Of a stretch of DNA of 45,390 bases, positions 32,211 to 39,452 are shown one piece after another. Position 1 is the stretch's first letter, and each line of letters opens with the position of its first letter. The DNA is from CAYJWL01 sp964373855 (GTDB lineage Bacteria > Patescibacteriota > Andersenbacteria > UBA10190): assembly GCA_964373855.1 (NCBI GenBank), contig CAYJWL010000004.1:1-45390 (forward strand), given 5' to 3'. The translations under genes were made by a program, and so were the position numbers. The notes beneath the pieces are model-generated. The model made no database searches. It was given only the letters and a program-made list of their open reading frames with translations, and was not told the origin of the DNA.

Positions 32211-33218
32211 CTACCACTTCAGGCTGCCGGCATTTTGATACTCGGTTACTCGTGTCTCGAAGAAATTCTTTTCTTTGCGCAAATCAATAATTTCACTCAT
32301 CCACGGGAAAGGGTTCTTGGCGTTGTAGACTTTCTTGAGGTTAATGCGCTCTAGCCGGCGGTCCGCGATATGTTTGAGGTATTCCTCTATGGTATCGGCG
32401 TTGAGGCCCAATATGCCGTGCGGTAAACAATCTCGGGCATAGTCATTTTCGAGTTCAACACCGCGTTTAATATTTTCCGTGATAGTCGTCTTGAATTCGT
32501 GCGTCCAGATTTCCGGATTTTCTTTCACAATGGCGTTAATGAGGTCACTGCCGAAGGCTAAGTGAACCGACTCGTCACGCAGTATGAATTGGAACTGCTC
32601 CCCCACTCCCACCATTCGGCTGCGTCGCAGGAAGGACAACATCATCACAAAGCCCGCGTAAAAGAAGATACCTTCCATGATCACGTAAAACCCGACTAAG
32701 TCATGGACGAACCGTTGAATGTTTTCTGTGCCGGCGGTGCTAAAATTGGGATCAAGGATGGATTTGGTCATACCGACAACGAAATCATCCTTCTTTTTGA
32801 TACTGGGGATGGTGAGATACATGTTATATACCTCGTGCGGATCCAAACCAAGTGTGTCACAGCAATAAATGAAGGTATCCGTGTGAACAGCTTCCTCGAA
32901 GGCTTGGCGCAGCAGGTACTGCCGGCATTCAGGATTGGTAATGTGCTTATAAATGGTTAGCACGAGGTTGTTGGCCGTCAGACTCTCGGCGGTGGAGAAA
33001 AAACCCATATTCCACATGATGAGCCGCCGTTCATCGTCTGTCAGAGCCTTGGGGTTTTTCCAGGTTTCTACGTCTTTCTGCATATTGACTTCATCCGGCG
33101 TCCAGTTATTGGCCACGCCATTCTTATAATGCTGCCGCGCCCATTTATATTTCATGGGCAGGATCTTATTGGGGTCGGTGGTCTCGCAGTTGAGGATTTT
33201 CTTTTCTGACTGATCCAT
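32211..33218 (-). CDS. nrdB: ribonucleotide reductase small subunit, class Ic-like
   Basis: A 335-residue beta subunit. Six metal ligands are visible: Glu78, Glu109, His112, Glu182, Glu216 and His219. The position of the tyrosyl radical (His+4) is Phe116 (EAVHTDTFIY). Each ligand is offset by exactly 11 from the Chlamydia trachomatis class Ic enzyme (E89, E120, H123, F127, E193, E227, H230). Class Ic uses a Mn/Fe centre instead of a tyrosyl radical. The C-terminal tail retains a Tyr (TEYQNAGSL) for radical transfer. Start ATG 33218 lies 16 nt after the nrdA stop; an upstream in-frame start would overlap nrdA. Confidence 0.93.
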   Translation of the reverse strand: MDQSEKKILNCETTDPNKILPMKYKWARQHYKNGVANNWTPDEVNMQKDVETWKNPKALTDDERRLIMWNMGFFSTAESLTANNLVLTIYKHITNPECRQYLLRQAFEEAVHTDTFIYCCDTLGLDPHEVYNMYLTIPSIKKKDDFVVGMTKSILDPNFSTAGTENIQRFVHDLVGFYVIMEGIFFYAGFVMMLSFLRRSRMVGVGEQFQFILRDESVHLAFGSDLINAIVKENPEIWTHEFKTTITENIKRGVELENDYARDCLPHGILGLNADTIEEYLKHIADRRLERINLKKVYNAKNPFPWMSEIIDLRKEKNFFETRVTEYQNAGSLKW

Positions 33219-33234
33219 ATTGATGTATGTTACA

Positions 33235-36051
33235 TTATTGACAAGACTCGCAGATATTAAGATTGGGGTCCCCCGCGGTGGCTGATACCGGTTGGCTGCC
33301 AAGAGACACGGGCAGTGGCTGGGGTTGGCTTTTTCTTTGGATGCTCACGACCGGCTGCGCCTCGATTTCTTGGCCGGTGGGGCTGGATTGCTGACTGATA
33401 CTAATGGTGCTCTTCTCCACACCCGTGGCTGCCAGGGTGCGCAGGTAATACGTTGTTTTGAGGCCGGCCCGCCAAGCCTCAAAATACATATTGGAAATAT
33501 CTCTGCCCGACTCGGTGTGCAGGAAGAGGTTTAGTGATTGGCTCTGATCAATCCATTTGCTGCGGCGGGCTGCATGTTGAATAAGCCAGGTGGGCTCAAT
33601 CTCAAATGTTTCCTTGTACCGGTCCTTAATTTTCTGAGGAATTTCCGGAATATCCTGGATACTGCCATCATGCCGCTTAATTTTTTCCAGCATGTCCTGA
33701 TTCCAAAGATTATGTTCCTTAAGCTCGTTGACGAGTTCGTCGTTAATGACGACAAACTCACCCGTGACATTCGATTTGGTATAAATATTCTTGTAAATTG
33801 GCTCAATTGACGGCAGGCAGCCGGCAATAGTTGAGATAGTCGCTGTCGGCGCTATAGCCATGCAGTTTGAATTCCTCATGCCGTGCTGCTTGATGGACTC
33901 ACGTACCGGTGTCCAATCCATCCGACTGCTGCGGTTGACTTCAATTGTTATTCCCCGCTCGTTTTCCAGAAGATCAATCGTGTCTATCGGCAGCAGATCT
34001 CTGTCCCACTTTGATCGCTGGTACGATTCATATTTGCCTTTTTCCTCAGCCAGTTTCGAAGAGGTTAGAATGGCATGGTAAGAAATAAATTCCATGATTT
34101 CATCGGAGAGTTCAACTGCTTCTGGGCTGTCAAACTGCATGTCTAAAGAGTACAAGGCATCTTGCCAGCCCATAATCCCTAGCCCCACGGGGCGATGCTT
34201 CAAGTTGGACCGCTTGGCTTCTTTGGTCGGGTAAAAATTTACATTGATCACGTTATCCAACATGCGCATAGCGATGGCGGTGGTGTTTTCCAGTTCGTCT
34301 TTATCAATTGCGCCATCCCTAACGTGCCTCATGAGATTGATCGATCCCAGGTTGCAGACGGCTGTTTCGGTCTTAGACGTATTCAGGGTTATTTCCGTGC
34401 ACAGATTTGAACTGTGAACTACTCCGGCGTGGTCTTGGGGCGATCGGATATTGGCCGGATCCTTGAAAGTAATCCACGGATGGCCGGTCTCATACAGCAT
34501 GTTGATCATTCTTCGCCACAGATCAGCCGCTGGCACTTTTTTCATCAGGCGAATTTCTCCTCTGGCTGCCGCCTCTTCATATTCCAGATACTTCTTCTCA
34601 AACTTTTTTCCATACAAGTGATGTAATTCCGGTGTCTCTTCTGGTGAAAACAGCGTCCACGTCTCATCTTTCAGGACCCGTTTCATGAACAGGTCGGGAA
34701 TCCAATTAGCAGTATTCGTGTCGTGCGTCCGGCGGCGCTCATCGCCAGTGTTCTTGCGCAGCTCCAGAAAATCTTCAATGTCGTAATGCCAGGTTTCCAA
34801 GTAGACACACGTAGCGCCCCGCCGCTTGCCGCTGCGGTTAATGGCGGCGGTGGTGGCGTCGGATATTTTTAGGAAGGGAATAACTCCCTGGCTGCCCACA
34901 TTAGTGCTTTTGATCAGGGCGCCGGTGGCGCGAATATTGCTCCAGTCATTCCCCAGCCCGCCGGACCATTTAGATAATTGGGCGTTGTCGCCAATCGACT
35001 TAAAAATGTGATCGAGGTCATCCTCCACGGTAGTAAGATAGCAAGAACTCATCTGCGGGTGAGCAGTCCCGGAATGGAACAGGGTCGGTGTTGAGGGTAC
35101 ATACCGCAAGCTTGAGATACCATTGTAGAATTCAATGGTTTTTTCCAGCCGGATGCTTTTTTTCTCCTCCAGCGCCAAGCCCATGGCCACGCGCATCCAG
35201 AAGTATTGCGGCACTTCAAGAATCCTCTGATCTGAATCGCGAATGAAGTAACGTTCATACAAGGTCTGTATTCCCAGATAATTGAAGAGCTGGTCGCGGC
35301 TGGGGTCAATCGCCCTGCTTAATTTTTTCAGGTCATGATTTAGCATACGCTCGTCAAGCCGTCCGGCCGCGACGCCAAGCTTTATGCTCTCGGCCAGGCC
35401 GAGCCTATATGTTTCTTCGAAATGTGCGTCGAACTGGTCAACGCGAATCACGTCCCGATAAAGGTCATTGCGCAACACTCGCGCCGCTAAATAAGAGTAA
35501 AGTGGATCTTGCTCAATTCGGGCCCGTAGAGACATTATAAGAGCCTGATTGATTTCGGAGGTGGAGATGCCGTCATAGATATTTGAGAGGCTTTCCATGA
35601 CAATCTGATCAATGATGGAGGGTTTTAGATCCTCTCCGCAGAAGCGCTCGATGGCTGCGCGGATTTGGGTGACATCAAAAGGCACGCGGCTGCCGTCGCG
35701 CCGGATGACGTGCAGTTTTTTGGCGCTTATTTTTCGCTTGAGCTCCTGCTGTTCTTTGGCCCGCCTTTCCTCATGCTCTTTGCGGTACAGAATGTACGCC
35801 TTGGCGACGTCAAACAATCCCCGCTCGGCAATTTTCTTTTCTACGACATCTTGAATAGTTTCCACCTCGGGAATTCTGTCAACGAACGTTGCCTCAAGAT
35901 CGTGAACCACTTCATCGGTGATAGTATCAGCGATTTCTGCGTTATCTTGATGACGAGTTGCAGCGTAAGCCTTGTGGATCGCCCGCTGAATTCGATCGCG
36001 ATCAAAATCAACAATAGTCCCGTTCCTTTTTTTGACCTTCTCAATAGCCAT
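33235..36051 (-). CDS. nrdA: ribonucleotide reductase large subunit, class I
   Basis: A 938-residue alpha subunit that reduces ribonucleoside diphosphates. Two N-terminal ATP-cone domains are visible (about 1-95 and 105-195), a long regulatory extension like that of chlamydial NrdA. The catalytic barrel has the redox Cys (SSCYLTT), the active-site run SSNLCTEI and the second redox Cys (TAVCNLGSINL). Radical-transfer tyrosines occur in KTTYYLRT. The C-terminal CESC pair reduces the active site. ATG 36051 (MAIEKVKKRNG) is preferred to 36072 because it begins the ATP-cone. It is cotranscribed with nrdB. Confidence 0.97.
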   Translation of the reverse strand: MAIEKVKKRNGTIVDFDRDRIQRAIHKAYAATRHQDNAEIADTITDEVVHDLEATFVDRIPEVETIQDVVEKKIAERGLFDVAKAYILYRKEHEERRAKEQQELKRKISAKKLHVIRRDGSRVPFDVTQIRAAIERFCGEDLKPSIIDQIVMESLSNIYDGISTSEINQALIMSLRARIEQDPLYSYLAARVLRNDLYRDVIRVDQFDAHFEETYRLGLAESIKLGVAAGRLDERMLNHDLKKLSRAIDPSRDQLFNYLGIQTLYERYFIRDSDQRILEVPQYFWMRVAMGLALEEKKSIRLEKTIEFYNGISSLRYVPSTPTLFHSGTAHPQMSSCYLTTVEDDLDHIFKSIGDNAQLSKWSGGLGNDWSNIRATGALIKSTNVGSQGVIPFLKISDATTAAINRSGKRRGATCVYLETWHYDIEDFLELRKNTGDERRRTHDTNTANWIPDLFMKRVLKDETWTLFSPEETPELHHLYGKKFEKKYLEYEEAAARGEIRLMKKVPAADLWRRMINMLYETGHPWITFKDPANIRSPQDHAGVVHSSNLCTEITLNTSKTETAVCNLGSINLMRHVRDGAIDKDELENTTAIAMRMLDNVINVNFYPTKEAKRSNLKHRPVGLGIMGWQDALYSLDMQFDSPEAVELSDEIMEFISYHAILTSSKLAEEKGKYESYQRSKWDRDLLPIDTIDLLENERGITIEVNRSSRMDWTPVRESIKQHGMRNSNCMAIAPTATISTIAGCLPSIEPIYKNIYTKSNVTGEFVVINDELVNELKEHNLWNQDMLEKIKRHDGSIQDIPEIPQKIKDRYKETFEIEPTWLIQHAARRSKWIDQSQSLNLFLHTESGRDISNMYFEAWRAGLKTTYYLRTLAATGVEKSTISISQQSSPTGQEIEAQPVVSIQRKSQPQPLPVSLGSQPVSATAGDPNLNICESCQ

Positions 36052-36103
36052 CGCGATGATGATTAAAGACAAAAAATAATCCCCTCTTCATAATAAGGCA
36101 AAC

Positions 36104-36283
36104 ATGTTGGGCGCTAGACTTGAGGCAGTCAGAAACACTCAACGAGTGTATACTCAAGCAGGTGCCACACAACTTACCAAAGAAGGAAACTTAGCCGTAC
36201 TGCTTATAGTAGCAACTTGCACGAAATTAGTCTTGGTTGGGGAGGCCATTTATCCACAATTACATCAAACACCCACCCCGTGA
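36104..36283 (+). CDS. possible 59-residue small protein upstream of nrdA
   Basis: ATG 36104 opens MLGARLEAVRNTQRVY and a hydrophobic centre NLAVLLIVATCTKLVLVG, ending HQTPTP. The TGA (36281) lies in the loop of an intrinsic terminator on the same strand, which supports a real plus-strand transcript ending here. It runs divergently from nrdA. A CATAAT-like -10 lies 9 nt upstream. No family recognised; a small RNA is an alternative. Confidence 0.4.
   Translation: MLGARLEAVRNTQRVYTQAGATQLTKEGNLAVLLIVATCTKLVLVGEAIYPQLHQTPTP
36134..36148. promoter_or_regulatory. short dyad in the nrdA upstream region
   Basis: ACACTC-AAC-GAGTGT is a perfect 6-bp dyad with 3-nt spacer about 90 bp before nrdA. It does not match the NrdR box. 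It could be an operator, or a coincidence inside the small ORF. Confidence 0.25.
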
Positions 36284-36299
36284 TTCGGGGTGGGTTTTT
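36271..36299 (+). terminator. intrinsic terminator on the plus strand
   Basis: ACCCACCCCG (36271-36280), loop TGATT, CGGGGTGGGT (36286-36295) and five T (36295-36299). The T-run is only on plus. No large plus-strand gene ends here, so it must serve the short unit 36104-36283. Confidence 0.88.
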
Positions 36300-36320
36300 C
36301 GATCAGGTCTTCCGTACATT

Positions 36321-36941
36321 TCACGCGCTCAATACATACGTATACTGGGATAGATTTCGTAGTTGCTGGTCGGTGAGCTGTCCGGCCGCCGCCACCGCTT
36401 CTCGAATAAGATCATATGATATGGTCGCTTCTTCTCCGAGGGCCAGCATCTGGCTCCCCACCTTGTCTTTGATGTAATCCTCAATATATATTCGATGCTC
36501 ATTTGTCATGGCAAAGTCAACCGTATTTTCACCGAGGAATCGGGTCGTCGCCCGCCGCGCCAAATGGGTAACGCCATCTCCCCTTTGGGCTACTTCCACA
36601 TACCCAGTGTCTGTTTTCCTGGCTTCGGGAAGTGTTTGGGCCTGTTCGGAGATTGTCACTTGCTCTATCGGCGCTGGAGTCGCGCCCTTTGGCGCCGGCG
36701 TAGCTTCTCCCGCAGGTTCTTGGCCAGGAGGAGTTGGCTCAATCCCTAGTCCTTCCTCGGTGGCAGCTCCTTCATCAGTTGTGGTTACGGCCGGTTGCTG
36801 CTCGTTTCCCGAGAAAGCATAGATTGCCGCAGCCACGATCAGAATAATAATCAGGGCTGAAACAGTACGGGGAGATTCTTTTATGCGTTGCACAAATCCC
36901 CCATCTTCCTCATTTTTATTGTCGTCTTGTTCGTACTCCAT
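36321..36941 (-). CDS. single-pass membrane protein, LysM-like extracellular part
   Basis: A 206-residue protein. A charged cytoplasmic N-terminus (to about 27), one membrane helix (about 28-45), a Pro/Glu/Ala/Thr-rich linker (50-100), then an extracellular region containing EVAQRGDGVTHLARRATTRFL, which resembles the start of a LysM repeat. The C-terminus is helical. The start is ATG 36941 because GGGGGTGA is 10 nt upstream; a TTG three codons earlier would be too close. It may bind the cell wall. The LysM reading is tentative. Confidence 0.6.
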   Translation of the reverse strand: MEYEQDDNKNEEDGGFVQRIKESPRTVSALIIILIVAAAIYAFSGNEQQPAVTTTDEGAATEEGLGIEPTPPGQEPAGEATPAPKGATPAPIEQVTISEQAQTLPEARKTDTGYVEVAQRGDGVTHLARRATTRFLGENTVDFAMTNEHRIYIEDYIKDKVGSQMLALGEEATISYDLIREAVAAAGQLTDQQLRNLSQYTYVLSA

Positions 36942-37133
36942 TGGATCCAAGTCACCCCCTTGCGGTCATTCATATAAGTTATCGCCCCTCCAGCTTCATC
37001 TGGTGATCCCGCGTCCTTTTAGGCGCACACAGGCATCATCTCAACGTAAACCAGGCTGTTATGAAGAGCAAACATGGTTTTCCACTCATCGTCTCATAGC
37101 TACGCTCAGACCAGTTTTTGTCGATGATGTTGC

Positions 37134-37916
37134 TTAGGTGTCTGCCTTTTTCTGCCGATGGACGAGACGCGGAAATGCCACCACCGCCCGCCAGATACGC
37201 GGGAAGCGCGCTGGCTCTAATAAGAGCCGCCACAGCCACTCCAGGTTGAGGCGGCGCAGCCAACGTGGAGCCCGCACAGTGGCTTCGCTTAGGATTGCAA
37301 ATGCGCCGCCGACACCAGTCGCGATCCGCACTGAAGGCAATTGATTGCGATTTTTTTCAATCCAGAGCGTTTGCCCCGGAGCGCCATAGGCTACAAAAAG
37401 AATGTGAGGCTGCTTGGCGCGGATGTCCTCAAGTATTGCCGGGGGGCCGGTGACATCAAATGAATGGTCTTTTGAAGTCTGTATGATAAGATCGGGAAAT
37501 TGGCGTTTGAGAAACTCGGCGGCGCCTGAAACCTGCGCGGCGGTACCGCCCAGAAGATAGACTGGCAGACCGCGGTGGGCGGCGATCCGGCAGAGATTAA
37601 CGACAATATCAACGCCGGGTATTCTCTCGGCGTGGCGGAATGAAAATGCAATTAAGCTTGGCAACAATGACCAGAATTGCGATCGGATATACCAGTGAGC
37701 CCAGATCAGCCCTGAGCCATCTGGCACACGGATATCAGCGTGTTGCACTGCCCGGGAAAAGCCCTCGTGAGTTTCCGCGAGCATCACCATTTCCGGATTG
37801 AGCGTAACAACATGGTGGAAATGCTTGCTGCCCAGCCATCGTTGGCAAAGCTCAAGAAAATCGTCCTCGCGCATAAGGTCGCTGCTGACCTTCCCCAGTT
37901 TTAAGGTTTCAGTCAA
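37134..37916 (-). CDS. WecG/TagA/CpsF family glycosyltransferase (GT26)
   Basis: A 260-residue enzyme of the family that adds N-acetylmannosamine(-uronate) to a lipid-linked GlcNAc. The family motifs are clear: TLNPEM near 40, VPDGSGLIW near 66, VYLLGG near 118, GAPGQTLWIEKN near 178, GVGGAF and the C-terminal RAPRWLRRLNLEWLWRLL. The start is TTG 37916; a later ATG would lose the first strand. It follows thpR by 10 nt. The substrate would depend on a polyprenyl-phosphate glycosyltransferase; the MraY/WecA-like protein at 4648 has an altered active site. Confidence 0.92.
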   Translation of the reverse strand: MTETLKLGKVSSDLMREDDFLELCQRWLGSKHFHHVVTLNPEMVMLAETHEGFSRAVQHADIRVPDGSGLIWAHWYIRSQFWSLLPSLIAFSFRHAERIPGVDIVVNLCRIAAHRGLPVYLLGGTAAQVSGAAEFLKRQFPDLIIQTSKDHSFDVTGPPAILEDIRAKQPHILFVAYGAPGQTLWIEKNRNQLPSVRIATGVGGAFAILSEATVRAPRWLRRLNLEWLWRLLLEPARFPRIWRAVVAFPRLVHRQKKADT

Positions 37917-37926
37917 GAGACGTTGT

Positions 37927-38514
37927 TTACGATGTTAAGGCAATTGTGCCTACAGTCTCATAGCGCGAAGCGGCCGCGCCTCTGGCGGCCGACACCTGCT
38001 CTCTTGGCCAGCTGCGATACACATGAGCCTGGGTGGCCGTAAAAAGACGGGACGAGAGAACATCAGGCAAACGAGGGCCATCTGATTCCTCTCTTTTAAG
38101 GGTGGCCACTCGGACATGCGGCACAAAGTGAGATTTTTGATATTGCTTCCAACCGCTATGGCCGGCAGTCAGCAGTCGGTTCTCGATGTCTTGCTTGAGG
38201 GCGTCAAGCGCGGCTGTGCGGTGAACGTAAGCCCACAGCTGGTGGTGTTGCCGGCCATAGCCCAGGTGGGTAAAGGAGACAGTGGGTACAAAGGTTCGCG
38301 GCAATGGCTTAATCAGGGCTGTTATATACGGCTCGTACTCATCAACTTCTCCCAAAAACACTAACGTCACATGCCAGTCAACTTCGTCTGTATATCGCTC
38401 AATATGGTCACGAAAGCTTTTCATTGATTGCCTGATGGTGTGTTTTGCCGCGTCCGGGATAGGCAGACCAATAAAGAGCCGCGCGCTGGTGTCTGTAACA
38501 CGCTGCTTTGGCAT
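37927..38514 (-). CDS. thpR: RNA 2',3'-cyclic phosphodiesterase (ThpR, 2H family)
   Basis: A 195-residue 2H phosphoesterase acting on 2',3'-cyclic phosphate RNA ends (also called 2'-5' RNA ligase). The first catalytic motif is HVTL in DWHVTLVFLG. The second is HVRV in FVPHVRVATL, where the usual Thr/Ser of HxTx is Arg, so activity may be changed. The N-terminal FIGLPIP and the central LGYG are typical. ATG 38514 is chosen over a TTG three codons upstream; TATAGT in an extended -10 (TGC before it) ends 8 nt upstream. Confidence 0.88.
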   Translation of the reverse strand: MPKQRVTDTSARLFIGLPIPDAAKHTIRQSMKSFRDHIERYTDEVDWHVTLVFLGEVDEYEPYITALIKPLPRTFVPTVSFTHLGYGRQHHQLWAYVHRTAALDALKQDIENRLLTAGHSGWKQYQKSHFVPHVRVATLKREESDGPRLPDVLSSRLFTATQAHVYRSWPREQVSAARGAAASRYETVGTIALTS

Positions 38515-38619
38515 ACGCCTCAACTATAGCAAATGACGTTGATTTAGCCATGCTCTGTTGGCATCTTTAGATGCGCTGTGTTGATTGGTGATTTAAAGTA
38601 CTCAACGTATGCTGCAGGT

Positions 38620-39141
38620 ATGGAAGGAAGCAATGTCACCAAGCTGGCCAAGCTGGCTGCGCAGGAATACGTCCGCCACAACCGCCTGCCGGAAATAAAC
38701 TGGGCGCTGCCGCCGGATTTAGCGGCCCAACGCGCCTGTTATGTTACTATTCTTGAAAACCCGGGACGGCGGTTTCGGGTGATGTGGGGATATCCCTTTC
38801 CGCAGCAGTCCTGCCTGGCGCAGGAAATAATGGTGAATGCGGTTGAGGCTATCCGCCGGCAGATTACAAGTAATGTGCGCAAAGCTGATCTACCCTATCT
38901 GGTGTATTCGGTTGCCGTGCTCGGGCCGATGGAGCGGGTAACGAGCTCCGCCCATCTTAATCCCGGCGTTTTTGGCCTTTACCTTTCTTCGGACCGGCGT
39001 AAATCAGCTATTTTGCTGCCGCAGCGCACAGGTATCGAGACGCCCGATGAGCAAATAGCCACAGCATTAAGGGAATCCGGCGTTGATACCAGCCAGGAAG
39101 CAGTTACCATGTACCGGTTTCAGGTGCGACATTATGATTGA
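38620..39141 (+). CDS. AMMECR1-domain protein
   Basis: A 173-residue single AMMECR1 domain. Family features include a helix with EYVRHNRLPE, the ACYVTI strand, LAQEIMVNAVEAI, and the later YSVAVLGPMERV. The molecular role of this widespread family is unresolved; AMMECR1 proteins often accompany MEMO-type or radical SAM proteins, but none is adjacent here. The start ATG 38620 is supported by TATGCT ending exactly 6 nt upstream; a GTG at 38578 is the alternative. It diverges from thpR. Confidence 0.82.
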   Translation: MEGSNVTKLAKLAAQEYVRHNRLPEINWALPPDLAAQRACYVTILENPGRRFRVMWGYPFPQQSCLAQEIMVNAVEAIRRQITSNVRKADLPYLVYSVAVLGPMERVTSSAHLNPGVFGLYLSSDRRKSAILLPQRTGIETPDEQIATALRESGVDTSQEAVTMYRFQVRHYD

Positions 39142-39155
39142 GCCCCTGCCATTGT

Positions 39156-39228
39156 CGCGGATCCTGTCCGCGTCTTCACCCCCACGATGTGCTCATTCCA
39201 TTGCGCGCCTCGTGCGGGATCCTGCCGC
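39156..39228 (+). repeat. two similar hairpins after the AMMECR1 gene
   Basis: CGCGGA-TCCTG-TCCGCG (39156-39172) and GCGG-GATCCTG-CCGC (39214-39228) share the loop core ATCCTG and nearly the same stem. The first begins 15 nt after the stop codon. No T-run follows. Confidence 0.55.
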
Positions 39229-39293
39229 GCCACCCGCGCCATAGGCGTAAATAGATAATCAAACCGGACTGTTGTTAAGCAATTTGTTAAACA

Positions 39294-39437
39294 GGCACCA
39301 AGTTTTTTTTGCGGGCCCCTCGCAGCCTTGTCGAGCTTGGCCCCTAAAGTTTATTGAAGGGTCGACAAGGCGAGAAGGAGGCGGCATGCTCCGCTGGAGA
39401 GCATGAACGTCGACCCGAGAAAAAGATACTTGGTGCC
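39294..39437. repeat. 144-nt foldback element upstream of the PriA-like gene
   Basis: GGCACCAAGT (39294-39303) and ACTTGGTGCC (39428-39437) are perfect arms. Inside are a 10-bp stem GCCTTGTCGA/TCGACAAGGC (39325-39334 with 39362-39371) and CATGCTC/GAGCATG (39385-39405). A T8 run follows the left arm. The element ends 15 nt before the ATG at 39453. With the two hairpins above it makes up most of the 311-nt gap. Confidence 0.62.
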
Positions 39438-39452
39438 GAAACGTAAAAAATT

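Noticed and set aside
36134..36148. NrdR box upstream of nrdA
   Set aside because: The dyad ACACTC-AAC-GAGTGT does not match the NrdR consensus, and no second box at the expected spacing is present.
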